Of a DNA stretch of 64,000 nucleotides, positions 7,232 through 15,674 are shown piece by piece. The translations under genes were made by a program, and so were the position numbers. Source of the DNA: JBBRYW01 sp038253945 (lineage in GTDB: Bacteria; Actinomycetota; Thermoleophilia; Gaiellales; Gaiellaceae); assembly GCA_038253945.1 (NCBI GenBank), contig JBBSGR010000009.1, positions 34,150 through 98,149 of the forward strand. Direction: 5' to 3'. Under the pieces are notes generated by a model that ran no database searches, had not been told where the DNA came from, and saw only the letters and a list, made by a program, of their open reading frames with translations. Every line of letters begins with the position of its first letter. The first letter of the stretch is position 1.

Positions 7232-8959
7232 ATGGGAAAACACTTCGCAGTCCAGCTTCCGTTCGCCGCTCCCGGCGAGCCCGACACGCGCTCGCCGGCG
7301 CGCCTGCTCATCTGGGTCGGGCGGCACCAGCGCGCGACGCTCCTCGCGGGCATCTTCTTCGGCATCACCTGGATGGTCGCGCAGGCGCTGATGCCGTTCG
7401 CGATCGGCCGCTCGATCCAGAGCGGGATCGTCGATCACGACAACCGTGCGCTCGCGTTCTGGACGCTGACCCTGCTCGGACTCGGGCTGATCCAGGCCTT
7501 CTGTGGCGTGATGCGCCATCGCTACGCCGTCTTCAACTGGCTCCAGGCGTCGTTCCGGCTCGCCCAGGTCGTGGCACACCACGCGGCTCGCTCCGGTCCT
7601 GCGGTGCGCGCGCGTCTCTCGACGGGCGAAGTCGTTGCCACGATCTCGACCGACGCAATGCGGGCGGGTGGCGCCTTCGACATCACGGCGCGCCTCGCGG
7701 GCGCCCTCGTTGCGTACGTCGTCGTCGCATTCATCCTGCTCTCGTCGTCGGTTCTGCTCGGCCTCCTCGTGCTGCTTGGCGTGCCCGTCCTCGTCCTTCT
7801 GCTCGGCCTGATCATCAAGCCGCTGCAGACGCGCCAGCGCGACCAGCGCGAGCAGGTCGGACAGCTGACCGCTCTCGGCGCAGACACCGCAGCCGGTCTC
7901 CGGGTACTACGCGGGATTGGCGGCGAGCAGGAGTTCTTCGACCGCTACCGGCGGCGATCGCAGGAGGTTCGTCAGGCGGGCGTACGAGTCGCACTCCCAC
8001 AGGCGACGCTCGATGCCGCACAGGTCTTCATCCCCGGCCTGTTCGTCGTGCTCGTCACGTGGCTCGGCGCGCGCTTCGCGCTCTCGGGGAAGATCGGCAC
8101 GGGCGACCTCGTCGCGTTCTACGGCTACGCCGCGTTCCTCGTGATCCCGCTGCGCACGTCGACGGAGGCCGTCGACAAGATCACGCGCTCGCTGGTTGGT
8201 GCCCGCCGGATGCTCACTGTGCTCGCGATCGAGCGCCCGATCACAGAGCCCGAGACGCCGGCCGCCGAGCCGCCGCCCGGCGTCCCGCTGACGGACCACG
8301 CCTCGGGTCTCGTCGTCGCGCCCGGCGAGCTGACCTGCCTCGTGTCGGCGCTGCCGGCCGACTCGGCGGCGATCGCAGATCGTCTCGGCCGCTTCGGCGA
8401 CGAGGATGGTGTCGTCCTCGGGAACGTCCGGCTCTCCGACCTTCCGGTTGACGTCGTGCGCCGGCGTATCGTCGTCAGCGAGGCCGACCCGGTGCTGTTT
8501 GCAGGCACACTGCGCACCGAGCTCGACCCGTGGGGCCGCAGCGACGGAGACGAGGAGATCCTTGCCGCCGTCTCGGTCGCGAACGCCGAGGACATCCTCG
8601 ACGCGCTCCCAACCGGTCTCGACGCGCCCGTCGAAGAGCGCGGCCGTTCGTTCTCCGGGGGTCAGCGTCAGCGGCTCGTGCTCGCGCGCTCGCTGCTCTC
8701 GGACGCGGAGGTGCTCGTGCTCGTCGAGCCGACGAGCGCCGTCGATGCACATACCGAGGCTCGAATCGCCGATCGTCTCCGCGAGAACCGAGCCGGGCGG
8801 ACGACGGTGATCGTGACCACGAGCCCGCTCGTGCTCGACCGCGCCGACCGCGTCGTGCTGATCGACGACACCCGAGTGGTCGCCGAGGGCAGGCATCGCG
8901 AGCTGCTGCGCGCGCGGCCCGACTACCGTGAGATCGTCACCCGTGGGGAAGACGAATGA
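7232..8959 (+). CDS. ABC exporter half-transporter with degenerate ATP site (subunit 1)
   Basis: This 575-residue protein has a six-helix membrane domain (about 25-320) followed by an ATPase domain. The ATPase domain keeps a canonical signature SGGQRQR (about 475-481) and the catalytic Glu of Walker B. It has lost Walker A (SALPADSAA in the expected place), the Walker B Asp (VLVLVE, D to V at about 498) and the switch His (TTSPL). Such a half can only work as one side of a heterodimer. Its partner is the next gene, which has the complementary set of motifs. The stop is inside ATGA 8956, the start of a coupling unit. Confidence 0.9.
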   Translation: MGKHFAVQLPFAAPGEPDTRSPARLLIWVGRHQRATLLAGIFFGITWMVAQALMPFAIGRSIQSGIVDHDNRALAFWTLTLLGLGLIQAFCGVMRHRYAVFNWLQASFRLAQVVAHHAARSGPAVRARLSTGEVVATISTDAMRAGGAFDITARLAGALVAYVVVAFILLSSSVLLGLLVLLGVPVLVLLLGLIIKPLQTRQRDQREQVGQLTALGADTAAGLRVLRGIGGEQEFFDRYRRRSQEVRQAGVRVALPQATLDAAQVFIPGLFVVLVTWLGARFALSGKIGTGDLVAFYGYAAFLVIPLRTSTEAVDKITRSLVGARRMLTVLAIERPITEPETPAAEPPPGVPLTDHASGLVVAPGELTCLVSALPADSAAIADRLGRFGDEDGVVLGNVRLSDLPVDVVRRRIVVSEADPVLFAGTLRTELDPWGRSDGDEEILAAVSVANAEDILDALPTGLDAPVEERGRSFSGGQRQRLVLARSLLSDAEVLVLVEPTSAVDAHTEARIADRLRENRAGRTTVIVTTSPLVLDRADRVVLIDDTRVVAEGRHRELLRARPDYREIVTRGEDE

Positions 8960-9045
8960 GCACGCTACGCGTCCGGGATCGCCGTACCGGGGGAGGCGAT
9001 ACTCCGTCGCCCGCCCCGCCTCAGCCACAAGAGGTTGACCCATGA
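8956..9045 (+). repeat. 86-bp stop/start coupling unit with 29-codon micro-ORF
   Basis: ATGA at 8956 (stop of exporter subunit 1) and ATGA at 9042 (start of subunit 2) are exactly 86 bp apart. The micro-ORF starts MSTLRVRDRR, has a diverged middle (TGGGDTPSP) and is 29 codons long. AAGAGG lies 8-9 nt upstream of the subunit 2 ATG and is a good Shine-Dalgarno. This copy is a clear case because both flanking genes have unambiguous ends. Confidence 0.93.
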
Positions 9046-10787
9046 GTGAGCTGTTGCCGATCGCCTCGGGGCCCGAGCTCCGCGGTCAAGCACGCACCCT
9101 GGCACGACGGCACCGGAGGGGCCTCCTCGGGGTCGTCGGGCTGCACGCGGCTGCCGCCGCCTCCGGCCTCGCAGGGCCGCCCATTCTCGGGCGCCTCGTC
9201 GAGTCGGTTCGACAGGGAACGACGGACGCGCACGTCGACAAGCTCGTGCTCGTACTCGCCTGCTTCCTGCTCGCGCAGACGGTCGTGACGTGGCTCGCGC
9301 GGCGCGCGTCGTTCGTGCTCTCGGAGAAAATGTTCGCGGAGTTGCGCGAGGACTTCATGCGCCGCGTGCTCGCGCTGCCGCTCTCAACGGTGGAGCGCGC
9401 GGGCACGGGCGACCTCATCTCGCGCACGACGGCCGACGTCGACGCGATGGCGCGCACGATCCGCTTCGCCGTGCCCGAGACGCTGATCGCGGCGGTGACG
9501 TCCATCCTCACGGTCGGCGCGGCCGTTTGGATCAGCCCGGCGGCTGCTCTCCCGTGCATCGTCGGCGTACCGGCACTCGTGATCGGGACGCGCTGGTACT
9601 TGAAGCGCGCCCCCGCCGGTTACCTGTGGGAGCGCGCCGCCTACGCGACCCTCGCCGGTACCGTCGGCGAAACGGTCGAGGGCGGACGCACCGTCGAAGC
9701 GCTGGGGCTGAACGAGGAGCGCGTGCGGCGGGTCGACGCCGACCTGACCGAGGCGTACCGGGCCGAGCGCCGCACGCTCTTCCTGCGCACGGTCTGGTTC
9801 CCGACGGCCGAGTTTGCTTACGTGCTGCCCGTCGCGGCGGCGCTCGGCTGGGGCGGCTGGCTCGTCTCCAGTGGTCATGCCACCCTCGGGGAGGTGACGG
9901 CAGTGGCGCTCTATGTCGTCCAGCTCGCCGACCCGGTAGACCGGCTGATCTCGTGGCTCGACGAGATCCAGGTCGGCACGACGTCGTTCGCGCGTCTTGT
10001 CGGCGTCGCACGTGTGCCCGCCGATCGCGCGGCGACCGGCGACTCACCGGAGGACGACCACCTCGTCGCAGAGGCGGTGCGGTACGCCTACGTCGACGAC
10101 CGGGACGTCCTGCACGGCATCGACCTCGACCTCGAGCCGGGAGAGCGCGTAGCGGTGGTCGGCCCTTCGGGTGCGGGCAAGTCCACGCTCGGGCGGCTGC
10201 TCGCCGGCATCCATCCGCCCCGCCGTGGTCGCGTCGTGGTCGGTGGCGTGCGGCTCGTCGACCTGCCGCTGGACACGCTGCGGAAGGAGGTCGCGCTCGT
10301 CACACAGGAGCAGCACGTCTTCGTCGGAACCCTCGACGAGAATCTGAGCCTGGCGCGACCAGGCGCCACCGAAGAGCAGCTCGTGGGCGCACTCGCAGCG
10401 GTGGAGGCGCTCGAGTGGGTGCGGACGCTGCCGCAAGGGCGAGGCACGGTCGTGGGCGCCGGCGGGTATCCGCTGACTCCCGCGCAGGCCCAGCAGCTCG
10501 CGCTCGCGCGACTCGTGCTCGCTGACCCGCACACGCTCGTGCTCGACGAAGCGACGTCGCTGCTCGACCCGCGCGCGGCGCGCCACTTGGAGCGCTCGCT
10601 CGCCTCGGTGCTCGAAGGGCGCACGGTCGTCGCGATCGCGCACCGACTGCACACCGCCCACGACGCCGATCGCGTCGCGGTCGTCGAGGACGGCCTGCTG
10701 GAGGAGATCGGGACGCATGACGAGCTGGTCGCGCGCCGCGGCTCGTACGCGGCCCTCTGGGACTCGTGGCACAGCGAGAACGAGTAG
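9042..10787 (+). CDS. ABC exporter half-transporter with canonical ATP-binding motifs (subunit 2)
   Basis: This 581-residue protein has a six-helix membrane domain and an ATPase domain with intact Walker A GPSGAGKST (374-382), Walker B TLVLDEATS and switch His (AIAHRL). Its signature is degenerate: LTPAQAQQ (478-485) in place of LSGGQ. With subunit 1 it would form one complete ATP site (these Walker motifs plus the SGGQ of subunit 1) and one dead site, as in asymmetric exporters of the TM287/288 and BmrCD type. The substrate is probably a lipid, peptide or drug and is not identifiable. The ATG lies exactly at the end of the coupling unit. Confidence 0.92.
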   Translation: MSELLPIASGPELRGQARTLARRHRRGLLGVVGLHAAAAASGLAGPPILGRLVESVRQGTTDAHVDKLVLVLACFLLAQTVVTWLARRASFVLSEKMFAELREDFMRRVLALPLSTVERAGTGDLISRTTADVDAMARTIRFAVPETLIAAVTSILTVGAAVWISPAAALPCIVGVPALVIGTRWYLKRAPAGYLWERAAYATLAGTVGETVEGGRTVEALGLNEERVRRVDADLTEAYRAERRTLFLRTVWFPTAEFAYVLPVAAALGWGGWLVSSGHATLGEVTAVALYVVQLADPVDRLISWLDEIQVGTTSFARLVGVARVPADRAATGDSPEDDHLVAEAVRYAYVDDRDVLHGIDLDLEPGERVAVVGPSGAGKSTLGRLLAGIHPPRRGRVVVGGVRLVDLPLDTLRKEVALVTQEQHVFVGTLDENLSLARPGATEEQLVGALAAVEALEWVRTLPQGRGTVVGAGGYPLTPAQAQQLALARLVLADPHTLVLDEATSLLDPRAARHLERSLASVLEGRTVVAIAHRLHTAHDADRVAVVEDGLLEEIGTHDELVARRGSYAALWDSWHSENE

Positions 10788-10975
10788 ACGCGCCCGGACA
10801 CGTAGGCGGCGGCGGCGCCCGGCCAGGCCGGCTGCGAGATCACGGTTTCACCGCGGGCCGGCTTCGCGTGAGGCGAGGTGCAATCCGAGCGCGACGATTC
10901 AGCGTAGAGCTGGCAGCGCGTGATGTCCGCCCACCGATGGAAGGAAGCACCGATGAAACTGCTTAGGAGCCAACA

Positions 10976-11401
10976 ATGACGGAATCGAGTCTGTACGAAC
11001 GGCTCGGTGGCGCATTCGCCATCGCAGCAGTGGTTGACCACTTCAGCAAAGCGGTCGTGCAGAACCCAATCGTCGGCCAGAGATCGGAGAACCCGGTCCT
11101 CCGGGAATGGCACACCAACAATCTGGGCAGACTTCCGGGCCTCAAATTCATGCGCACGCTCTGGGTCTGCAGCGTTGCCGGTGGACCGTTTCAATACGCA
11201 GCCACGAGACCCGGCAGTACTCCTCTCGGCTTGGAAGTAGCCCATCGCGAACTGAAGATCTCTCCCGCCGAGTTCGATGAGGTCGCGGCTGAGCTCGGGC
11301 GAACGCTTGACTTCTTCAAGGTACCCGCGCGGGAGAAGGAGGAGGTACTGGCCGCATTTGCCGCACACAAGGGCGAGGTGACTGAGGGATACTCCTCCTA
11401 G
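10976..11401 (+). CDS. glbN: Group I truncated haemoglobin
   Basis: This 141-residue globin has the N-terminal SLYERLGGxxAI motif, a shortened helix A, and the proximal haem His at H90 in GLEVAHRELKIS, followed by helices G/H (AEFDEVAAELGRTLDFFKVP). Truncated globins bind O2 and NO, and group I members often detoxify NO with O2. The ATG is preceded by TTAGGAGC, a good Shine-Dalgarno. The gene stands alone; the preceding ~190 bp after the exporter must contain its promoter. The symbol is given by family, not by proven function. Confidence 0.87.
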   Translation: MTESSLYERLGGAFAIAAVVDHFSKAVVQNPIVGQRSENPVLREWHTNNLGRLPGLKFMRTLWVCSVAGGPFQYAATRPGSTPLGLEVAHRELKISPAEFDEVAAELGRTLDFFKVPAREKEEVLAAFAAHKGEVTEGYSS

Positions 11402-11454
11402 CCTGGTGGAAATCGGCGACTCGGGGCAGCTACCCGTGGGGTGCAAGAACTCGG

Positions 11455-11766
11455 TTGGCGCCGCGTGCGAGTGGAGCAGCAGGTCGCGACCCGAGGTCGA
11501 GGCCACGAGCTCCAGCGCACTCGCCCACGTTCCTCAAGGAAGTACTACTCGCTCGACGAATGGGCCCCAGCCTCCACCCTGAGCTCGACTGCCGACGCCG
11601 AATGGCAGCTTCACTGTGGGCGGCAGTTCGAGGGACCGCGGCCGTGCAGACGCATCGGCCAGACCGCGCCCATGCCCACGACCGTTCGCGCGGGCTTGGC
11701 TACTTCGACGCCAATGTCGTCTTGCTCTGCGCTCCGTGCCACGAGACTCGCCAGGCCGCTCGGCGA
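11455..11766 (+). pseudogene. Possible decayed HNH-endonuclease fragment
   Basis: One frame ends in YFDANVVLLCAPCHETRQAARRK, which resembles the NxxxLCxxCHxxK end of HNH nucleases. The upstream part (LHPELDC... VQTHRPDRAHAHD) has His residues at roughly the right place, but no intact CxxC or DH motif. No start or ribosome site is convincing. It may be a remnant carried on the same island as the methyltransferase. The rest of 11402-11988 shows nothing else I can support. Confidence 0.3.
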
Positions 11767-11988
11767 AAGGTACGGTGCTGCTGCGGTGATTCACGCAGCG
11801 TTCGTTCGCGGGTCGCCATGCCGAGCGTCGTCGTTCCGTTGCGCATTCGCTGCTTGCGCGACTGTTCGGCGGTTGCCCATGCGAGGGCGCTGCGTTCCGG
11901 CCGCCTCCCAGGATGTAGCATCGACTTGCTCACAGTGTGAGGCGAGGGCGACGGGGTTGCTGCTGAGCTTCATTGCGACTCGAGGCCT

Positions 11989-12837
11989 GTGAAAGACTCA
12001 CTCTTAACAGAGACTGCCAATCTGAAGGTTGCGTGGCGGAGTAAGACGCGGGAACGGCTGCGCGCGTATCTCGTCGAGGGGATCCAAGACCCGAGAACTA
12101 ATATTCAGAGCATATTAACGCGCCATTTCCTCCTCGGGAAAATCTTCAGCGATCGGTTCAATGATATTAAAGCGAGCGAGCTCCAGCACGCTGTACGTCT
12201 TAACACGGAGCGAGTTGCAGGAAGAGCAAGCGGCGAGACGGAAAAAGACGAATTTCAGAAACGGTGGAGAAGCGCATTAGTATCATCCAGTGGGGATTTG
12301 ATATCCGTATTGGAATGTGGATGTGGCTCCGCGAATGACTACCGCTCTTGGGACGCATACGGAATCGCACGATTTCTGAATTACAAAGGGTTTGACCTCT
12401 CCGAAGACAACGTCGCCAACGCGCGAGAGATGTTTCCCGATGTGAACTTCGAGTGCGGGAACATCTTTAATATCCGAGAGAAGGACGAGTCGTTCGACTA
12501 CGTTGTCGTATTCGATTTATTCGAACATCTGTCGCTCGAGGGAGTTGAGATAGCCCTCCGCGAAGCGTGCCGTGTCGCTCGCCGGGGACTGGTGCTGAAC
12601 CTGTTCAATGTTTCGGATATTGCGCAGCACGTCTCGAACCCTGTGCCCGAGCGGCACTACCACTGGAACACGCTGAGCCTGAGGCAAATCAGTGATTCCT
12701 TCGCGACACACGCGCGCAAGGTCGAGGCTGTGAACATCCACAGACTGCTCTGCGGCAAATATGGCTCGAAGGGACTGTACGACAGTTTCCTCATGGACGT
12801 GAACCAGAACCTCGTGACGTTCTATCTCGAGAAGTAG
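11989..12837 (+). CDS. SAM-dependent class I methyltransferase, atypical composition
   Basis: This 282-residue protein starts at GTG 11989. The central Rossmann methyltransferase core has motif I VLECGCGSANDYRS (about residues 108-121), an acidic loop-2 Asp in FKGFDLSED, and the post-I strand FDYVVVFDLFEHLS typical of Methyltransf_11/23 proteins. The first ~100 residues are a helical extension of unknown role. The target molecule is unknown. The coding sequence is visibly poorer in G+C, with ATT/TTA/AAT codons that neighbours avoid, so it was probably acquired recently. It has no co-directional partner. Confidence 0.8.
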   Translation: MKDSLLTETANLKVAWRSKTRERLRAYLVEGIQDPRTNIQSILTRHFLLGKIFSDRFNDIKASELQHAVRLNTERVAGRASGETEKDEFQKRWRSALVSSSGDLISVLECGCGSANDYRSWDAYGIARFLNYKGFDLSEDNVANAREMFPDVNFECGNIFNIREKDESFDYVVVFDLFEHLSLEGVEIALREACRVARRGLVLNLFNVSDIAQHVSNPVPERHYHWNTLSLRQISDSFATHARKVEAVNIHRLLCGKYGSKGLYDSFLMDVNQNLVTFYLEK

Positions 12838-13117
12838 CTGGCTGCTAGCTGGCTGCCGCTGTCGCCGATCGCTGCGGTCACGGCCGCGGTGCTGGCGACG
12901 TTCTTCGGTGACGATCAGTAGCCCCGCGCCTCTTTTCCGGCGGCACGTACGTCGGGCGAGCGCTCGCAGGAATAGCCAGGCTGCAACCGATGTACGCATT
13001 CGTAGCGCCGATCCGGTTCGGTCGGGCGTCGTTTTCTGGCGAGGCGAACCCGAGCTGGTTGCGAAGCCCAATTGAGGCGCCTACGCGCTCGGGTAAGCCG
13101 AGATCAAGCGGGCGATC
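12838..13117. other. 280-bp gap without a supported gene
   Basis: Between the methyltransferase and the recombinase remnant I see no open frame with family resemblance or a ribosome site. The sequence is probably decayed island DNA. Confidence 0.4.
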
Positions 13118-13360
13118 TCATGTCGCTCCATGGCGGCCTCCGAGGCCAGTGAGCGTCATGTCGCTTCGTTGGGTCTCGTGCCGGAGGAGTATCGAGCGCA
13201 CCGTTGACGGCCACCATCGCGCGCCGCCGTGTGCGGTTGGAGCGTGGTCCGCCGTAGCTCACGCGCAATGGCCGCGAGACTTCGGCCGCCGCGATGCCTG
13301 ACCCGGATTCTCTCGACGATGTCCGCGGGAACGACGGCCGGGCGGCCGACCGGTGCCCCT
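13118..13360 (-). pseudogene. Remnant of a serine recombinase C-terminal DNA-binding region
   Basis: On the minus strand one frame reads GRPAVVPADIVERIRVRHRG then SLAAIARELRR. After a frameshift it continues PTAHGGARWWPSTVRSIL. This is the helix-turn-helix tail found in resolvase/invertase-like serine recombinases (GRP...ERI...GxSxxxIAxxLN...PTxxGGxWWxxTVRxIL). No catalytic domain is present upstream, so only the end of the gene survives. Confidence 0.7.
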
Positions 13361-13401
13361 TGGTAGCGATCGGCCGCCCAGATCTAGGAAAGCGAACCCG
13401 G

Positions 13402-13741
13402 CTACGCGACGCGATCGGAGCGCTCGAGCGCAGCGGCCAGGTCGTCGATGTCCTTCCTGAGGCGCACAACAACATCGTGTGCCTGGTCGCTGGACTCGGC
13501 GGAGTCTCCGGTGGGAGCGCTCGTTGGGACGCGCGCGGCCGCCTCGACGGCGCGCCGGATCCACGCGCTGACCGTCTGTCTCCGCGAGCTTGCGGACGAC
13601 TTCGATCGTCGCCGAGGGGAACCGAACGGGCACGTGCTCTGTGAGCGCGCGATCGGGGCGCCGTCGCGGCCGGCCGGCGCCGGGCTCCCGATGAGCGGGA
13701 TCCTCGTAGTGCTGGGAAGCCTCGGTGTCCGGGTCGCTCAT
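13402..13741 (-). pseudogene. Ribbon-helix-helix antitoxin-like gene with a frameshift
   Basis: ATG 13741 has an excellent Shine-Dalgarno (GAGGAGGA) and opens MSDPDTEASQHYEDP, then a basic stretch and VPVRFPSATIEVVRKLAE, a ribbon-helix-helix strand and first helix. A one-base shift then moves the continuation QTVSAWIRRAVEAAAR, the expected second helix, into another frame, which ends LRKDIDDLAAALERSDRVA at 13402. Joined, the two parts give a ~113-residue RHH protein of the antitoxin type. No toxin gene is adjacent, so it is an orphan remnant or a sequencing break. Confidence 0.6.
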
Positions 13742-13789
13742 CGATCCGAGTCCTCCTCGTAACGCTCGATCAAGGACCGGCTCGGTTCG

Positions 13790-14005
13790 CGGGACGGTTC
13801 TCCGTCCGGCGCGGCTCTTCGGCTCGACCTCGACTTGTTCCTTGTCGTCGTAGGCGCGCTCCACGTGAATCACGCCGACGGCGAGGTCGACCTGCTCCCA
13901 GCAGAGAGCCATGAGCTCGCCGCGACGCAGGCCGGCATAGAGCGCCGTCGCCCAGACTGCGCGATCGGGCTCGCCGAGCGGGCCAGGAGTTGCTCGGCCC
14001 CCTTG
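13790..14005 (-). pseudogene. Remnant of a tyrosine integrase catalytic domain
   Basis: The minus-strand frame reads PDRAVWATALYAGLRRGELM, then ALCWEQVDLAVGVIHVERA and VEPKSRAGRRTVP. This is the first part of a phage-integrase catalytic domain, with the active-site Arg in GLRRGEL and the KSxAGRRTVP strand. The later catalytic residues (HxxR, H, Tyr) are gone. It lies ~190 bp from the 3' end of tRNA-Arg, a classic integration site, so it is probably what is left of an element that entered this tRNA. Confidence 0.8.
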
Positions 14006-14151
14006 TGCCTGACTTCGATGCCCGTTCGCTGCGCCATTCAGAAAACGCTACGCACGCCGTCCGACGTTCCGCACGACAGTCTCACGACCCAAGTAGCGAT
14101 CTCGCGTGTCGACGAGCCCGATCGGCGACAGGTCAGAAGCAAGAAAGAATT

Positions 14152-14177
14152 CCTGCAAACTGGCGGGTTCTTGCAGG
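14152..14177 (-). terminator. Hairpin terminator downstream of tRNA-Arg
   Basis: The inverted repeat CCTGCAA / TTGCAGG with an 11-12 nt loop lies 14 bp beyond the tRNA 3' end on the minus strand. It is followed by an A/T-rich stretch (AATTCTTTCTT), so it looks like an intrinsic terminator. Confidence 0.6.
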
Positions 14178-14190
14178 GCAATCGGGTAGT

Positions 14191-14261
14191 GCCCCCGACA
14201 AGAATCGAACTTGTGCACGCGGTTTAGGAAACCGCTGCTCTATCCACTGAGCTACGGGGGC
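14191..14261 (-). tRNA. tRNA-Arg, anticodon CCT
   Basis: A 71-nt cloverleaf can be drawn by hand: acceptor GCCCCCG/CGGGGGC, D-stem GCTC/GAGC, anticodon stem GCGGT/ACCGC with loop TTCCTAA (anticodon CCT), T-stem ACAAG/CTTGT with loop TTCGATT. CCA is not encoded. The remnants on its 3' side (integrase, RHH, recombinase) suggest it served as an integration target. Confidence 0.95.
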
Positions 14262-14526
14262 TGAATGAGGTCTCTTTGCACCACGTCCTAGCGCTATGGC
14301 GGCATTGTGACTCTCTCCGACTGTACCCGCCCACCCTCTGTTCGTGAGATCGGGAAACGTGCCCCCAGCCCCACTGAGACAAGCGTAATCGTCACCCGCC
14401 GGGTGCCGTCCCCGGGCGAGCGGGGAGCCCCGGCCGGGCTGACGCACGCAGTGGTGGGATGACAGCGTGAAGACGCTGGGAGCGTCTCAGGACTTTCTCA
14501 TTTTCGTCTGCTTCACTGACAATCTG
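14262..14526 (+). promoter_or_regulatory. Leader region of the ApbE operon with a short hairpin
   Basis: This stretch separates tRNA-Arg from the ApbE operon. It contains the hairpin AGACGCT-GGG-AGCGTCT at 14471-14487 and GC-rich complementary runs at about 14395-14440. I could not fit it to a riboswitch class that I know. The promoters of both neighbours must lie here. Confidence 0.35.
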
Positions 14527-14823
14527 ATGGAGGCTCAAGGAGTCAGCGCACGCGAGCGCGCGCCGCTCGCGACACCGGGTCGCATCGACGCAGCCTGGCG
14601 GCGTGCGCGTCTCGCCAAGATCGGGCTTGCGGGATTGGCGGCGCTCGGCTTTGGCGCCTGGATGGGACTCGCGCGCGCCACGTATGCAGGTCATGCAAAG
14701 CATGACGTGCGCCCGCTTTCGATACCGCAGCCCCTTTACCGGGTGGTACGGCGGAACTTGCTCCAGGCAGGGATTCTCGCCCCGGCAACTGCCCCTCCGG
14801 ACGCGAGTACGAGCAGCTCGTGA
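14527..14823 (+). CDS. Small single-pass membrane protein of the ApbE/ferric-reductase-like operon
   Basis: This 98-residue protein from ATG 14527 has a basic, Arg-rich N-terminal region, one hydrophobic helix (IGLAGLAALGFGAWMGLA, about 33-50) and a short tail. A longer version from GTG 14467 is open but would overlap the leader hairpin and has no ribosome site. The stop overlaps the GTG start of the apbE gene (GTGA at 14820), so the two are translationally coupled. No family is recognised. From context it may anchor or assemble the membrane redox protein encoded downstream. Confidence 0.6.
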   Translation: MEAQGVSARERAPLATPGRIDAAWRRARLAKIGLAGLAALGFGAWMGLARATYAGHAKHDVRPLSIPQPLYRVVRRNLLQAGILAPATAPPDASTSSS

Positions 14824-15674
14824 GCGTGCGGCGCTTCGCCGCGATGGGCTGCGAGATCGTGGTCAGCGGAGTGGACGACGCCGCATATCGGGCGACCGGG
14901 CGGCTGTTCGCCGAGCGCGAGAGGATCTTCAGCCGCTTCCGGGCCGACAGTGAGCTCAACCGCGTCAATCGCCGCGGCGGACGTTCGGTCTTCGTCTCCA
15001 CCCAGTTCTCGTCCATGCTCGCAATCGCGCTCGACGCAGCACGGGAGACAGATGGGCTGGTCGACCCAACCCTGGCCCGCGCCCTCGAAGGAGCCGGCTA
15101 CGACGCCGATTTCACCCAGCTCCGCGACGACGGACGGCCGCCGGCGCCGGGCGGGACAGGCCGGTGGCGTGACATTCGGCTAGTCGGCCGGCATGCTCTT
15201 CTGCCTGCCGGTGTCCAGCTCGACCTGAACGGCGTGGTGAAAGGGAAGACCGTCGACGACTCGCTTGCGCTGCTCGCGGGTGACGCGTTCGTCTGCGCCG
15301 GCGGCGACCTCGCCGTCCGCGGCGGCGCGGTCGTCGGCCTTCCTGGAGGGGGAACGGTTCGCCTGGTCCGCGGGGGGCTCGCCACAAGTGGCAGCGACCG
15401 TCGTCGCTGGATGCGTGGCGGGCTCGCGCAACACCACCTGATCGATCCGCGAACCGGTTCGCCCTCACGCTCGTGCTGGCGGCAGGTGACCGCGTGCGGT
15501 GCGACCTGTCTCGCCGCCGACATCGCCGCGAAGGCGGCGTTCTTACTCGGCGAGGACGGCCCGGACTGGCTCGACGCCAACCGCATACCGGGGCGGTTCG
15601 TGGCAGCCGAGGGAAACGTGCACGCGAACGCCTCCTGGCGACGGAGTCTCGAGCAGGAGCTCCTATGCACCTGA
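14820..15674 (+). CDS. apbE: FAD:protein FMN transferase (ApbE family)
   Basis: This 284-residue protein covers a complete ApbE domain: RRFAAMGCEIVV at the start, the flavin-loop LDLNGVVKGKTVD (about 139-151), GGDLAVRG, and the Asp-containing HHLIDPRTGSPS. ApbE enzymes use FAD to attach FMN covalently to Thr of target flavoproteins, usually outside the membrane. No clear signal peptide is seen, so export may need the small membrane partner, or the enzyme may act in the cytosol. It starts at GTG in a GTGA overlap and overlaps the next gene by 10 bp, so the three genes form one operon. Confidence 0.88.
   Translation: MSVRRFAAMGCEIVVSGVDDAAYRATGRLFAERERIFSRFRADSELNRVNRRGGRSVFVSTQFSSMLAIALDAARETDGLVDPTLARALEGAGYDADFTQLRDDGRPPAPGGTGRWRDIRLVGRHALLPAGVQLDLNGVVKGKTVDDSLALLAGDAFVCAGGDLAVRGGAVVGLPGGGTVRLVRGGLATSGSDRRRWMRGGLAQHHLIDPRTGSPSRSCWRQVTACGATCLAADIAAKAAFLLGEDGPDWLDANRIPGRFVAAEGNVHANASWRRSLEQELLCT

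Noticed and set aside
11402..14190. Distal attachment-site copy of the tRNA-Arg 3' end
   Set aside because: I looked for a repeat of the tRNA 3' segment leftwards to about 10.8 kb and found none convincing by eye, so no island boundary is claimed.
14380..14460. GC-rich complementary runs upstream of the ApbE operon as a riboswitch
   Set aside because: I could not fit the conserved core of any riboswitch class I know (FMN, cobalamin, SAM); kept only as a leader region.
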